A DNA stretch of 64,000 nt from Methanobrevibacter sp. (GTDB taxonomy: Archaea; Methanobacteriota; Methanobacteria; Methanobacteriales; Methanobacteriaceae), in contig NZ_JAUNXR010000004.1 of NCBI RefSeq assembly GCF_030539665.1, forward strand, positions 36,988-100,987, written 5' to 3'. This document shows, in pieces, positions 18,807-28,397 of the stretch. Under the pieces are notes generated by a model. It did no database searches. It worked only from the letters and a program-made list of their open reading frames with translations, and was not told the origin of the DNA. Each line of letters begins with the position of its first letter. The stretch's first letter is position 1. The translations under genes were made by a program, and so were the position numbers.

Positions 18807-19868
18807 ATGTTTTATAATAAGGATAGTAAAAGGATTTTATGGGTTGACTGGTTAAAGGTTTTTGCTATAATTGGAGTTTTAGGTCTCCATTCCTCAACTC
18901 AATTTTTCGATCCATCTATTCTTTATTCTTTCAATTGGTATGTGGGAGTATTTTTCGAATCCTTGTGCAGATATGGGATTATTCTATTTTTAATGGCATC
19001 CGGATTTTTGATTTTAAGAAAGCCCGAGCCGATTACAAATTTCCCAAGAAGATTTAAACGTGTTTTCATACCTTTTGTATTTTGGCTCTTTGTCTATGGA
19101 ATTATTAAGTTTTACATGATAAACCATTCATTCAATCCTGTAGGCATTGTCATTTACCTGCTTGAGGCTTTTTTAAATCCAACTAACGTTTCTATCCAGT
19201 TCTGGTTTGTATATATGATAATTGGGCTTTATCTTTTTGCACCGATTTTGTCAAAATGGCTTGAGAACTGTTCCGTTATGGAAATTGAATATTTCCTGGT
19301 TATTTGGGTTTTCGTATCAGTTTTCCAGTTTCTCAATGTTGACACAATCATTCTCGATTACCTTAGGTATTTCTCAGGAGCTATAGGCTACTTTATTTTG
19401 GGTTATTATTTGGCCTTTAAGGATTCAAGATATCTTCAAAGCAGAAAATTCGGTTTATTCCTGTTCCTTTTAGGTACAGCTATCTGTTTTGTAGGTACAA
19501 CAGTTGGAAGCATTGTCATTGGTGGACCTTGTTACCTCTTCTTTGGTGTTGGCGAGATAACTCCTAACGCTTGTTTGCAGGGTATTGGCTTGTTCATAAT
19601 GATTAAGAACACAGATTTCGGGAAATTGTCTGACAGGATTAACAGCTTTGCTGTTTTGATAAGTTTGGAATCTTATGGCGTTTACTTGTGTAATATTTTA
19701 ATCATTGAGTTTCTGGAAAAATTCGGAATCTTTTCAATTTCCGGAAATGCTCTTGTAGCTATACCTGGAGTATTTGTCATTAGTTTCATTATTGCAAATG
19801 TGCTGATTTATGTCATGAGCAAGTTGCCTTTCTTGAATAAATTCACCGGATTTAAATCAATTTTGTAA
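18807..19868 (+). CDS. Acyltransferase 3 family membrane protein (copy 1)
   Basis: 353 residues, about ten membrane helices. It begins MFYNKDSKRILWVDWLKVFA with the family's catalytic His region GLHSSTQFF and continues with LMASGFLILRKPEP and RFKRVFIPFVFW, the arginine-rich loop of the fold. These enzymes transfer acyl groups to cell-surface sugars or polymers. The neighbour at 19916 is a close paralogue: the first 11 residues and the stretch near residue 195 (YFILGYYLAFKDSRYLQSRK) are identical, showing a fairly recent tandem duplication. Confidence 0.88.
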   Translation: MFYNKDSKRILWVDWLKVFAIIGVLGLHSSTQFFDPSILYSFNWYVGVFFESLCRYGIILFLMASGFLILRKPEPITNFPRRFKRVFIPFVFWLFVYGIIKFYMINHSFNPVGIVIYLLEAFLNPTNVSIQFWFVYMIIGLYLFAPILSKWLENCSVMEIEYFLVIWVFVSVFQFLNVDTIILDYLRYFSGAIGYFILGYYLAFKDSRYLQSRKFGLFLFLLGTAICFVGTTVGSIVIGGPCYLFFGVGEITPNACLQGIGLFIMIKNTDFGKLSDRINSFAVLISLESYGVYLCNILIIEFLEKFGIFSISGNALVAIPGVFVISFIIANVLIYVMSKLPFLNKFTGFKSIL

Positions 19869-19882
19869 TAATTTACTAATAG

Positions 19883-19894
19883 TTTATATATTTT
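19883..19894 (+). promoter_or_regulatory. TATA box of the second acyltransferase
   Basis: TTTATATATTTT is centred about 27 bp before ATG 19916, predicting a leader of a few bases at most. The second copy therefore has its own promoter of the same type as the first. Confidence 0.5.
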
Positions 19895-19915
19895 AAAATC
19901 AAAAATAATAACTGT

Positions 19916-20989
19916 ATGTTTTATAATAAGGATAGCAAAAGGATTTTATGGGTGGATTGGATTAAGGCACTTGCCGTTTTTGCAGTTGCAATAATTCATG
20001 TATCTGGAAGATACCTTGAAGAAAACTTATTATTTACATCAAACTGGTTTATTGCTGTAGGTTTCGAATCATTAACAAGGTATGCTGTCGTATTCTTTAT
20101 TTTAGCTTCCGGATTTTTGATTTTAAGAAAGCCAGAACCAATAACTAATATTCCTAGGCGTTTTAAACGGATTTTTGTTCCTTTTGTTTTTTGGATGTTT
20201 ATTTATGCAATTTGCTATTATTTTTTAATTGATGGATATTCCGACGTTTTCGGATTCGTTAAATATTTCTTCTACGGTTTCATTGATCCGACCAGTGTCT
20301 GTCTGCTGTTCTGGTTTGTATATATGATTATTGGTCTTTATGTTTTTGCACCTATTCTATCAAAATGGATTGAAAACTCTTCTTTTAAAGAAATAGAATA
20401 TTTTTTAGCCGTTTGGATTGTTGTGATGATTTTGTATTTGGCAATGACACTTACAGGTTATGACACTATAATCTATGACTATCTAAGATATTTTGGTGGG
20501 GCTATAGGCTACTTTATTTTAGGTTATTATTTGGCCTTTAAGGATTCAAGATATCTTCAAAGCAGAAAATTCGGTTTGCTGCTGTTCATCATTGGAACTT
20601 TTATGTGTTTTGTGGGAACTGTTGGTGTGGCATACATTACAGGCGTTCAAACATTTGCATTCATGTCCGTTGGAGACATTACTCCAAATGCGTGCTTGCA
20701 AGCCGTTGGTTTATTTATCATTGTTAAGAATACTAGTTTCAATAAGTTAAGTGATAGGATAAATTCAATCATCGTATTGATAAGTCTTGAGTCATATGGA
20801 TTTTATTTGGCTCATTTGCTGGTGATTGGGGCTCTTAAGAAATTATCAATATTTTCTTTAGAGAACAATGCATTGGTCACAATTCCGCTTTTTTCAATAT
20901 GCGTTTTGGTTTCAGTCAATGTTTTGATTTATATTATGAGCAAGATTCCATTCTTAAATAAATTTACAGGATTTAAATCCATTTTATAA
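19916..20989 (+). CDS. Acyltransferase 3 family membrane protein (copy 2)
   Basis: 357 residues, a tandem paralogue of the preceding gene with the same start (MFYNKDSKRILWVDW) and the same C-terminus (NKFTGFKSIL). The catalytic His is kept in AIIHVSGRYL. Differences cluster in the extracellular loops, so the two may act on different acceptors. The spacing and the separate TATA box suggest independent transcription. It probably O-acylates a surface glycan; this is inference from the family. Confidence 0.88.
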   Translation: MFYNKDSKRILWVDWIKALAVFAVAIIHVSGRYLEENLLFTSNWFIAVGFESLTRYAVVFFILASGFLILRKPEPITNIPRRFKRIFVPFVFWMFIYAICYYFLIDGYSDVFGFVKYFFYGFIDPTSVCLLFWFVYMIIGLYVFAPILSKWIENSSFKEIEYFLAVWIVVMILYLAMTLTGYDTIIYDYLRYFGGAIGYFILGYYLAFKDSRYLQSRKFGLLLFIIGTFMCFVGTVGVAYITGVQTFAFMSVGDITPNACLQAVGLFIIVKNTSFNKLSDRINSIIVLISLESYGFYLAHLLVIGALKKLSIFSLENNALVTIPLFSICVLVSVNVLIYIMSKIPFLNKFTGFKSIL

Positions 20990-21049
20990 AAACTTTATAT
21001 ATTTTCAATACACAATATTAAATGTTAATTGAATTTTTAAAGTGATAAT

Positions 21050-21790
21050 GTGTATAAAAATAAGTTTACACCTGTAATTTTACCGATTATAATTATTATC
21101 GTATGGTATATAATAACTTCTGTTCTACATCTGGTAACTCCATATACATTGCCAAGTCCTGTTGATGTTTGCATCTCTGCATGGCACATCATTTTGACTG
21201 GAGAACTGTTTACAGATTCATTTGATACTTTATTTAAGGTATTTGCAGGTATGGCAATTGCTTCCATTGTTGCAATTCCTTTAGGAATATTGCTCGGTGC
21301 TTACAAAATACTTGAGGATATCTGTACTTTCGTCATCAGTATTTTAAGGCCGATTCCTCCAGTTGCATGGATTCCATTTTCCATCCTTTGGTTTGGAATA
21401 GGAACTGTTCCTGCTGTATTTATTATTTTTATGGGTTGTGTATTCCCTATTTTAGTTTATACAATTGATGGGGTAAAGAGAACTGACAAGGTTTTGATTG
21501 AAGCAGCAAGAACTTTAGGGGCTGATGACACAACTGTTCTAACTAAGGTCATTTTGCCTTCTGCTGTGCCGTATATTCTTTCAGGACTTAAGGTGGGGGT
21601 TGGAATAGCATTGATGTGTACAATCTCTGCTGAGATGATTGGATCAAGCAGCGGTTTGGGTTATATGATTTTGACAGCCACAAACCTTTTTGACACAGGT
21701 ACAACAGTTGTTGGAATGTTGACTATTGGTATTATCGGATTGGTATTGGATTATATATTTGGTAAGATCCAAAGCTACGTATTCTGGTAG
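21050..21790 (+). CDS. ABC transporter permease (sulfonate/nitrate/taurine type)
   Basis: 246 residues, six membrane helices, with the EAA loop EAARTLGADDTTVLTKVILP near residue 148. The frame starts GTG at 21050 behind AGTGAT and a TATA box at about 20994-21003. It pairs with the ATPase encoded 11 bp later. No substrate-binding protein is adjacent, so the substrate cannot be read from context; sulfonates, thiamine precursors and related anions are all possible in this family. Confidence 0.85.
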   Translation: MYKNKFTPVILPIIIIIVWYIITSVLHLVTPYTLPSPVDVCISAWHIILTGELFTDSFDTLFKVFAGMAIASIVAIPLGILLGAYKILEDICTFVISILRPIPPVAWIPFSILWFGIGTVPAVFIIFMGCVFPILVYTIDGVKRTDKVLIEAARTLGADDTTVLTKVILPSAVPYILSGLKVGVGIALMCTISAEMIGSSSGLGYMILTATNLFDTGTTVVGMLTIGIIGLVLDYIFGKIQSYVFW

Positions 21791-21801
21791 GAGGATTTAG
21801 A

Positions 21802-22548
21802 ATGTCAATTGAAGTTAAAAATATTAACAAATCATTCAAGACTAATAAAAAGGATTTGGATGTTTTAGAAAATGTTAATTTGGATATTGAAGATGGAAAA
21901 TTCGTTTGTCTATTGGGTCCTTCCGGTTGTGGGAAAACTACTCTTTTGCGTCTTATAGCTGGTTTGGATACTCCCACTTCAGGTGAAATCATTGCTGATG
22001 GCGAAGTCGTCAAGAAACCGTCAGGCGATAGGGCAGTCATTTTCCAGCAATATTCTCTCTTTCCATGGCTAACAGTCCTTGACAATGTAATGTTCGGCCT
22101 TAATCTCAATAACAAATCCAAGGAGGAGAATCTGAAAAGTGCAGAAACCTATCTTGAAAGGGTTGGGCTAATAGAGTTTAAGGATGCATATCCTCATGAG
22201 CTTTCCGGAGGAATGAAGCAAAGGGTGGCTATTATACGCTCTCTCTTAAACCATACTCCAATATTGCTTATGGATGAGCCTTTCTCTGCTTTGGACATGC
22301 AGAACAGACACAAGTTGCAAGAGCAGTTGATAGGAGTCTGGAAAAGGTTTGAAAATACCATCGTTTTTGTAACTCATGATGTTGATGAGGCCGTTTATCT
22401 TGCTGATGACATAGTTATTATGGGTAGGGACCCTGGAAGAATCAAGGAAATCTTCCATGTGGATCTTGAGAGGCCAAGAAAAAGGGAATCTCAGGAATTT
22501 ATTCAAGTCCAAGAGGAAGTAATTTCAAAATTGGATGCATGGGACTAA
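21802..22548 (+). CDS. ABC transporter ATP-binding protein (SsuB/TauB type)
   Basis: 248 residues. Walker A GPSGCGKTT, Q-loop FQQYSLFPW, signature ELSGGMKQR, Walker B ILLMDEP and H-loop FVTHD are all in place, and VIMGRDPGRI near the end is typical of the nitrate/sulfonate/taurine group. The ATG lies after a strong GGAGGA. It forms a two-gene unit with the upstream permease; the binding protein must be encoded elsewhere. Confidence 0.9.
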   Translation: MSIEVKNINKSFKTNKKDLDVLENVNLDIEDGKFVCLLGPSGCGKTTLLRLIAGLDTPTSGEIIADGEVVKKPSGDRAVIFQQYSLFPWLTVLDNVMFGLNLNNKSKEENLKSAETYLERVGLIEFKDAYPHELSGGMKQRVAIIRSLLNHTPILLMDEPFSALDMQNRHKLQEQLIGVWKRFENTIVFVTHDVDEAVYLADDIVIMGRDPGRIKEIFHVDLERPRKRESQEFIQVQEEVISKLDAWD

Positions 22549-22643
22549 TTATTGTCCTTCACTTTTTTTTATTTTTCTTTGCATAATTGCTTTTATTTCA
22601 CACAAAAAGCTTTTAAAGTTGTTCATTTAAACTAATATTTGCT

Positions 22644-23216
22644 ATGACAACTACTTTAGACTATTTCAACTTTGTAGATAAAAATTTGTCATTGGGACTT
22701 AAAAATGAGCTTCTCTTTTCAAAAATGAGAAGAAACAAATATATTGAGTTTTCAAAGGAGGAAATTCCCTGCTTTGACAAGTTGAACTTCAATAAGGATA
22801 ATGTTCTGATTCCCCTTCTTGACTATGATGACGTTTTGTATCTGATGAAGGACGTTTTGGCCGAGTTTGGAGTTTTGGTTTTTGAAGCTCAGGGAGTGGC
22901 TAGTGACGAGTTTAATGGATGTAGTTATTACTTCAATAATCTTCCTTTCATTCTTTTGAATGGCAAGAATAGCTATGGAAAAAGGATTGCAAGTTTGATT
23001 AAGGCTATTGACTACTTGAAAATTAAAAAAACAAAACTGTTTAAAACAAGGGATTGCTTAGATCTGGATGAGTATTTTGTTGAGAAGTTTTTCAAATACA
23101 ATGGCTATCCTTATACCAATGTCATGCTGGATGCCTATGTAAAAAAAGAAATGTCTCATGAGGATATCATAAGAAATTTAAGAATGCCTTTAAGTGAGAT
23201 TAGAAAGTTTATCTAA
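22644..23216 (+). CDS. Degenerate ImmA/IrrE-like protein lacking the zinc motif
   Basis: 190 residues, no signal or membrane segment. About residues 73-125 (EFGVLVFEAQ... DEFNGCSYYFNN then LPFILLNGKNSYGKRIASLI) follow the IrrE/ImmA pattern 'GI.VF...EF.GF......P.I.IN...S..R..FTL.HELAH'. Where active members have HExxH, this protein has KAIDY, so it cannot be a zinc protease of this kind. The tail (MLDAYVKKEMSHEDIIRNL) resembles the C-terminal helix pair that follows the protease fold in XRE-ImmA proteins. Probably a sensor or binding protein; the call is from pattern memory and not certain. Confidence 0.5.
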   Translation: MTTTLDYFNFVDKNLSLGLKNELLFSKMRRNKYIEFSKEEIPCFDKLNFNKDNVLIPLLDYDDVLYLMKDVLAEFGVLVFEAQGVASDEFNGCSYYFNNLPFILLNGKNSYGKRIASLIKAIDYLKIKKTKLFKTRDCLDLDEYFVEKFFKYNGYPYTNVMLDAYVKKEMSHEDIIRNLRMPLSEIRKFI

Positions 23217-23223
23217 TCTCTTT

Positions 23224-23961
23224 TTATATTTTTGGAATTAGGGTTCCGTAATTGCCGTTTTCAATTGCTGAATGAGTATATTTTTCAGCCAATCCTATTG
23301 CATTTTCCAAGGTTTCTCCTTTTGCAAGGTAGCTTACGATTGCTGCGGAGAAATTGCATCCGCTTCCGTGAAGGTTGCCTGTCTCTATAAGTTCCTGCCT
23401 ACTGACGGTAATCTTTGAGTCAATGTTTATCACATTGTTTCCTTGAAGATGGCCTCCAGTAATCATGTTGTTACAAAACTTTCCTAATTTTAATGAAGCG
23501 TCTTTTGCAGTATTTACGTCATTAATTTCAACATCAGTTAATTTAATTGCTTCATCTACATTTGGTGTTGTAAAAATAGCTACTTTTAACAGTTTTTTAA
23601 AGGCTTCCACAAGCTCATTCCTATATAGCGCACCGCCGGAAGTTGCAACCATTACGGGATCAACAACACATTTCAGGTCATGCTCCCTAATTTTGCCGAT
23701 TACAACGTCAACAACCTCCTTGGAATAGAGCATTCCTGTTTTTATGTAGGTTATATCATAGCTGTCAAGAACGGCATCAATCTGTTCCCCTATAAAATCC
23801 GCTTCAATGGGCTTTATGGAATAAACTTTATTTGGGTTTTGTGCAGTAAGGGCAGTTACAATTCCGGTTCCATAGACTCCCAATGCCTGGAACGTTTTCA
23901 AATCTGCGTAAACTCCTGCACCTGCTGACGGATCAACGCCGGCAATGCTCATAACTATCAT
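23224..23961 (-). CDS. thiD: Hydroxymethylpyrimidine/phosphomethylpyrimidine kinase
   Basis: 245 residues. It phosphorylates HMP and HMP-phosphate for thiamine biosynthesis. Recognised from MSIAGVDPSAGAGVYADLKTF at the N-terminus, the central DPVMVATSGGALY, and the anion-hole GSGCNFSAAIVSYL near the C-terminus, where the catalytic position of the ribokinase family is GxGC. It is the last gene of the proS-cofC-thiD unit, 3 bp after cofC. The usual C-terminal ThiN domain of longer archaeal ThiD proteins is absent. Confidence 0.93.
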   Translation of the reverse strand: MIVMSIAGVDPSAGAGVYADLKTFQALGVYGTGIVTALTAQNPNKVYSIKPIEADFIGEQIDAVLDSYDITYIKTGMLYSKEVVDVVIGKIREHDLKCVVDPVMVATSGGALYRNELVEAFKKLLKVAIFTTPNVDEAIKLTDVEINDVNTAKDASLKLGKFCNNMITGGHLQGNNVINIDSKITVSRQELIETGNLHGSGCNFSAAIVSYLAKGETLENAIGLAEKYTHSAIENGNYGTLIPKI

Positions 23962-23964
23962 AAG

Positions 23965-24636
23965 CTATCCTCTGGTGACCCTTAGCCTTTCGGATCCATG
24001 AATCGATTCCACGTTTATTTTCAGTTTCTTCAGATATTTTCTGGTGTGGGTATTTTCACCATGGACCATGATTTCTCCCAAATCTTCAGTGGTGTTAACA
24101 TCCAAAGCCATAAAGAATGAATCGTGAACTTGAGGATTAAGTTTTTTACGATCAGCTGCATTAACATGTTCCTTATAGCTGAAATCTCCAAATCTGGTTC
24201 TTATTGCTGATGGTTCCAAAATGATTGCATTGGTTCCGCCACCTTTTGACGGAACAATGATGAAATCTAAGGATTTGCTTGATTCAATTAGCATTTGGAT
24301 GTTGGTCTTGCCAATCAACGGAACGTCTGAAGGCATGATGATTACCTTTTTAGCGTTGCCTTTGCAGTAGTCCATTGCCTGTTTCAAGGCCTTGTTCAGG
24401 TTTGAGTTTTCATTTTCCTTCAAGACATCCAGGTTGATGCTTTTAGCATAATTGAGAACTTCCTCGTCGGCACTGATTATGATGATTTTGTCAACGTGCC
24501 TTTTCAAGGAGTCTGTAACGTCTTTCAGCATTACCTTTAAAAGTTCTTCACGTTCCTTTTCACTTAGAAAGGGAGAAAGACGGGTTTTGGCATTTTTAAA
24601 TTTGCTAACTGGTATAATCCCATAAATTTCATCCAT
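23965..24636 (-). CDS. cofC: 2-phospho-L-lactate guanylyltransferase
   Basis: 223 residues. It makes the activated lactyl-2-diphospho-guanosine (or the phosphoenolpyruvate equivalent) for coenzyme F420, the hydride carrier of methanogenesis. The nucleotidyltransferase start IPVSKFKNAKTRLSPFLS and the metal-binding PSDVPLIG near residue 103 identify the family, as does PSKGGGTNAI. It sits between proS (9-bp gap) and thiD (3-bp gap), so the three genes are likely one transcript. Confidence 0.93.
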   Translation of the reverse strand: MDEIYGIIPVSKFKNAKTRLSPFLSEKEREELLKVMLKDVTDSLKRHVDKIIIISADEEVLNYAKSINLDVLKENENSNLNKALKQAMDYCKGNAKKVIIMPSDVPLIGKTNIQMLIESSKSLDFIIVPSKGGGTNAIILEPSAIRTRFGDFSYKEHVNAADRKKLNPQVHDSFFMALDVNTTEDLGEIMVHGENTHTRKYLKKLKINVESIHGSERLRVTRG

Positions 24637-24645
24637 GATATCACT

Positions 24646-26058
24646 CTAATATGTTTTAGCTATAAGTGCAATGTATTTTGCATCCTCTTCAGGATTGTTG
24701 ATGCATTTAAGGCCGGATTCGCCGTCAAGCTCTTCGTAGATTCCTAAAATGTCATAGCCGGTCTCTTCCTCAATCTGCTTACCGCACTCGTCATCTCCAC
24801 ACCAGTTAAATGAGACAACATTTCCTGCCTCTATCAGTTCTGGGATTTCTTCCAGTTCGGATGCGAAGATCACATGTTCCTCAAGGAAGTTCCATGAGCT
24901 TGTGTTCAAGTCCTTATCATATTCGTTGATGAGGTTAACAACATTGTCAACAAGCAGCTCATCCAAAGCAAGCTCCACTTTCTCCAGATTGTCTCTGCGC
25001 ATTGCAATGGTAATGTTGTTCTCCAAATCCCTTGGTCCAAGTTCAAGCTTGATCGGTGTTCCCTTAAGCTCCCAGTCATAGAACTTTTTACCAGGTCTAA
25101 TGTCCCTGTCATCAATATTGACACGGAGTCCTGCAGCCTCCAGCTTTTCCTTGATTTCCATACATTTGTCCATAACCTCTTCCTTGCCCTTTTTAAATAA
25201 AATAGGGATTATTGTAACTTGTGTAGGTGAAACCATTGCCGGAAGGCGCAAACCCTTTTCGTCACCATGATTGGCTATCATTGCAGCTACAACACGGTCT
25301 GACAATCCTGCACAGGTCTGGTATACATATTTATGTTCTCCGTCCTTGTCTTCAAAGGTTATGTCAAAGGTTTTTGCAAAGGTCTGGCCTAAATTGTGTA
25401 TTGTACCTATCTGCAGGGTTTTTCCATCAGGCATTATTGTATCGAAAGCCATTGTGTAGTCAGCTCCAGGGAACTTGTCCCAGGATGGTCTTTCGCTGAT
25501 GAGATATGGAATTCCTAAATCATTGAAGAATTCTTTGTAAAGTTCAATGTAGTCATCCACCTGTTCCTTTGCCTCTTCTTTGGTTGCATGGGCAGTATGG
25601 GCTTCTTTGAATGTAGTGATTTCACGAACCCTGATCAATGGCCTTGTATGTTTTGTTTCATATCTGAAGGTATTCACTATCTGGTAGTATTTTATTGGCA
25701 AGTCAATGTGTGACCTGATCCATAATGAGTACATTGGATAGATTGCGGTTTCACTTGTAGGCCTTAAAGCCAACTGTTCATTCAAATCCTTCTGACCGCC
25801 CTTTGTAACCCAGTAAACCTCGTCTTCAAATCCCTTGACATGAATTCCTTCCTTGGCCAATTCAGCTTCCGGAATGAGCATTGGGAATAAAACCTCTTCA
25901 TTGTCCTTATCCAACAATTCTTTCAATAATTCTAATGTGTATTTTCTAATTTGAAATCCATAAGGCATCCAGATTGCCATTCCTTTTACAGGATATCTGG
26001 AATCAGTAATGTTTGCCTCTTCTAAAATATTATGGAACCATTCGCTAAAATTCTCCAC
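24646..26058 (-). CDS. proS: Prolyl-tRNA synthetase, archaeal/eukaryotic type
   Basis: 470 residues, class II. Motif 2 is seen as [20 protein letters not shown] and the proline pocket as [16 protein letters not shown]; the anticodon-binding domain follows from about residue 280, and a C-terminal cysteine-containing domain ([17 protein letters not shown]) ends in a conserved tyrosine (AKTY). No editing insertion is present, as in archaeal-type ProS. It leads the operon with cofC and thiD. Confidence 0.97.
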   Translation of the reverse strand: MENFSEWFHNILEEANITDSRYPVKGMAIWMPYGFQIRKYTLELLKELLDKDNEEVLFPMLIPEAELAKEGIHVKGFEDEVYWVTKGGQKDLNEQLALRPTSETAIYPMYSLWIRSHIDLPIKYYQIVNTFRYETKHTRPLIRVREITTFKEAHTAHATKEEAKEQVDDYIELYKEFFNDLGIPYLISERPSWDKFPGADYTMAFDTIMPDGKTLQIGTIHNLGQTFAKTFDITFEDKDGEHKYVYQTCAGLSDRVVAAMIANHGDEKGLRLPAMVSPTQVTIIPILFKKGKEEVMDKCMEIKEKLEAAGLRVNIDDRDIRPGKKFYDWELKGTPIKLELGPRDLENNITIAMRRDNLEKVELALDELLVDNVVNLINEYDKDLNTSSWNFLEEHVIFASELEEIPELIEAGNVVSFNWCGDDECGKQIEEETGYDILGIYEELDGESGLKCINNPEEDAKYIALIAKTY

Positions 26059-26170
26059 TATATCACCATATTAATTTATTGTCTTTACTTACTTTTAATA
26101 TTTAGTTTTAATTCATAATTTTGAATTGTTTGATTTCCTCAAGTTAAAAAGAAAGAAGTTTATATTAAGC

Positions 26171-26180
26171 ATTATATAAT
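26171..26180 (+). promoter_or_regulatory. TATA box of egsA
   Basis: TTATATAAT is centred about 26 bp before position 26202. Transcription starting there would exclude ATG 26198 and leave a leader of around 8 nt before ATG 26210, which decides the start of egsA. Confidence 0.5.
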
Positions 26181-26209
26181 TATTATATTAATTACTAATG
26201 GGGAAAATT

Positions 26210-27253
26210 ATGGATTCTAGAGTAATACAAATGCCTCGTGAAGTTCATATTGGGCCGGGTGTGGTTCATGACACAGGCAATATTTGTGATGGTTTAAAGC
26301 TTGATAAGAAGATTCTTATTGTAACGGGCCAAAAAACTTATGATATTGGAGCCAGATTCGCTATCGACAGTCTGCAGCAAAATGATTATGATGTGGAGGT
26401 AGCTAAGGTTACAGAGGCTTCATTTGAGTCTGTTGGCCAGGTGGAAGATCTGATTGATGAAAACACTACTGTTATAGGTGTTGGTGGAGGGACCGTTATT
26501 GACGTTGCAAAATTGTCCTCCAGCAATAAGGGCGTTTACTTTATTTCAATGCCGACAACTGCTTCACATGACGGTATTGTTTCTCCGTTAGCTTCAATCA
26601 AGGGTGCAAACAATTCGACTTCACTGAAGGCACATGCTCCAATAGCAGTTATAGGGGACAGTGAAATAATCTCAAAGTCTCCCTTCCGCCTATTGGCTGC
26701 AGGATGTGCGGACCTTATTTCCAATTTCACAGCAATCAAGGACTGGCAGTTGGCGAAACGTTTGAAAAACGTTCCATATAGTGAATCTGCAGCTTCTCTT
26801 TCAATAATGTCTGCAAAGATGATTACAAACAATATAGAATCTATCAAACCGAACCTTGAAGAAAGCGCTCGTGTAGTTCTCAAAACCCTTTTCAGCAGCA
26901 GTACCGCAATCAGCATTGCCGGTTCAAGCAGGCCTGCAAGCGGTTCCGAACATAAATTTTCCCATGCATTAGATTTGATTTTAGACAAGCCCGCCCTTCA
27001 TGGAGAGCAGTGTGGTATAGGAACCATATTGATGATGAAGGTCTATGGTGGGGATTGGAAATTCATTAGAAATAACTTAAAGGCAATCGGCGCTCCAACA
27101 AACGCTAAGGAATTGGGAGTTTGTGAAGACGACATAATAGAAGCATTGACTAAAGCTCATACAATACGTCCTGAAAGATATACTATTCTTGGTGAGAAAG
27201 GTATTTCTGAAGACGCAGCTCATGAATTGGCTATAAGTACAGGTGTGATTTAA
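26210..27253 (+). CDS. egsA: sn-Glycerol-1-phosphate dehydrogenase
   Basis: 347 residues from ATG 26210. It reduces dihydroxyacetone phosphate to glycerol-1-phosphate, the chiral backbone of archaeal lipids. The nucleotide-binding GVGGGTVIDVAKLSS (near residue 93), the MPTTASHDGIVSP loop and the zinc-binding His residues (SEHKFSHALD, ALHGEQCGIG) are present. The frame extends four codons upstream to ATG 26198, but the TATA position and the family's usual MDxRxIQxPRE start favour 26210. The UPF0179 gene begins at the base after the stop codon. Confidence 0.96.
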   Translation: MDSRVIQMPREVHIGPGVVHDTGNICDGLKLDKKILIVTGQKTYDIGARFAIDSLQQNDYDVEVAKVTEASFESVGQVEDLIDENTTVIGVGGGTVIDVAKLSSSNKGVYFISMPTTASHDGIVSPLASIKGANNSTSLKAHAPIAVIGDSEIISKSPFRLLAAGCADLISNFTAIKDWQLAKRLKNVPYSESAASLSIMSAKMITNNIESIKPNLEESARVVLKTLFSSSTAISIAGSSRPASGSEHKFSHALDLILDKPALHGEQCGIGTILMMKVYGGDWKFIRNNLKAIGAPTNAKELGVCEDDIIEALTKAHTIRPERYTILGEKGISEDAAHELAISTGVI

Positions 27254-27691
27254 ATGATAACTTTAATTGGTAAGGATTTGGCTAAAAAAGGCACTAGCTT
27301 TATTTTCTATGGTCCTGCAGAAGAATGTGAATCTTGCAGATTTAAATCATCTTGTGTGGACACATTGGAAAGGAACAGAATGTATGAAATTCTTGATGTA
27401 AGGGATAATGAGCAGAAATGCCCTATTCATGAGGGGAATACTGTGGTTCCGGTGGAGGTTGAAAAGGCTCCAATAGAACTTCTTACAAATTCCAGAAATA
27501 TATTTGAAGGTTCAACATTCCAGTACATTCCAATTGATTGCGATGAGGATTGCGAATATAGGGAATATTGTGTCCCGGAAGGACTTGTTGAAAATGACAA
27601 ATGCATAATTGTTGAAAGTGAAGGAAAGCATAAGGGTGAATGTAAGAAAGGTTATAGATTGAATAAAATAACCTTGGCTTTTGTTGTATGA
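27254..27691 (+). CDS. UPF0179 family protein, cysteine-rich
   Basis: 145 residues. The start MITLIGKDLAKKGTSFIFYG and two cysteine groups (CESCRFKSSC near residue 25, then CDEDCEYREYC near 97, plus CKKGYR) define this archaea-specific family, whose cysteines probably hold an iron-sulfur cluster or zinc. The function is unknown. Its ATG directly abuts the egsA stop codon, so the two are co-expressed, and rpiA follows closely. Confidence 0.88.
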   Translation: MITLIGKDLAKKGTSFIFYGPAEECESCRFKSSCVDTLERNRMYEILDVRDNEQKCPIHEGNTVVPVEVEKAPIELLTNSRNIFEGSTFQYIPIDCDEDCEYREYCVPEGLVENDKCIIVESEGKHKGECKKGYRLNKITLAFVV

Positions 27692-27721
27692 TAATTATTG
27701 ATATTTAAAGAGGTATATAAT

Positions 27722-28387
27722 ATGAATCTTAAAAAGGATGCAGGATATAAGGCAGCTGAATATGTAAAAGACGGTGATGTTTTAGGGCTTGGAACAGGCT
27801 CCACAACTCATTATTTCATTGAGGCTGTCGGAAAAAGGATAGCTGAAGAGGGAATTGAAGTGATGGGAATTCCAACATCATTCCAATCACTGTTGCTTGC
27901 AAAACAATGGAACATACCAATAACCTCTCTTGAAGAGAATGACATTGATCTGGCAGTTGACGGTGCAGATGAAGTGGATGAACAGTTCAATCTCATTAAG
28001 GGAGGGGGAGCTGCACACACAAAGGAAAAGATTGTGGATTATGCTGCTGACAAGTTTTTCGTTATTGTTGACGAATCAAAATATGTTGAAAAAATTGGAG
28101 CGTTTCCTGTTCCTGTGGAAGTGCTTCCGGAAGCCTCACGTACTGTAATGCAAACCCTGGAAGACATGGGTGCAACACCTGAAATAAGGATGGCTGAACG
28201 TAAGGACGGTCCTGTAATAACCGACAACGGAAACTTTGTGATCGATGCCAAATTTGAAAAAATAGAAAGCCCTACACATTTGGAAATTGATTTAAACACC
28301 ATTCCAGGTGTTGTTGAAAACGGTATTTTTGCAAACATGGTTGATAAGGTCATTATCGGAACCAAAGACGGCATAAAAGAGTTGTAG
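27722..28387 (+). CDS. rpiA: Ribose-5-phosphate isomerase A
   Basis: 221 residues from ATG 27722, chosen because AGAGGT lies 7 bp upstream. It interconverts ribulose-5-phosphate and ribose-5-phosphate for nucleotide synthesis. Diagnostic segments are [16 protein letters not shown] (phosphate loop), [11 protein letters not shown] with the catalytic acids, and [14 protein letters not shown]. It lies in the run egsA-UPF0179-rpiA-small membrane protein. Confidence 0.96.
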   Translation: MNLKKDAGYKAAEYVKDGDVLGLGTGSTTHYFIEAVGKRIAEEGIEVMGIPTSFQSLLLAKQWNIPITSLEENDIDLAVDGADEVDEQFNLIKGGGAAHTKEKIVDYAADKFFVIVDESKYVEKIGAFPVPVEVLPEASRTVMQTLEDMGATPEIRMAERKDGPVITDNGNFVIDAKFEKIESPTHLEIDLNTIPGVVENGIFANMVDKVIIGTKDGIKEL

Positions 28388-28397
28388 GTGGTTTGAC

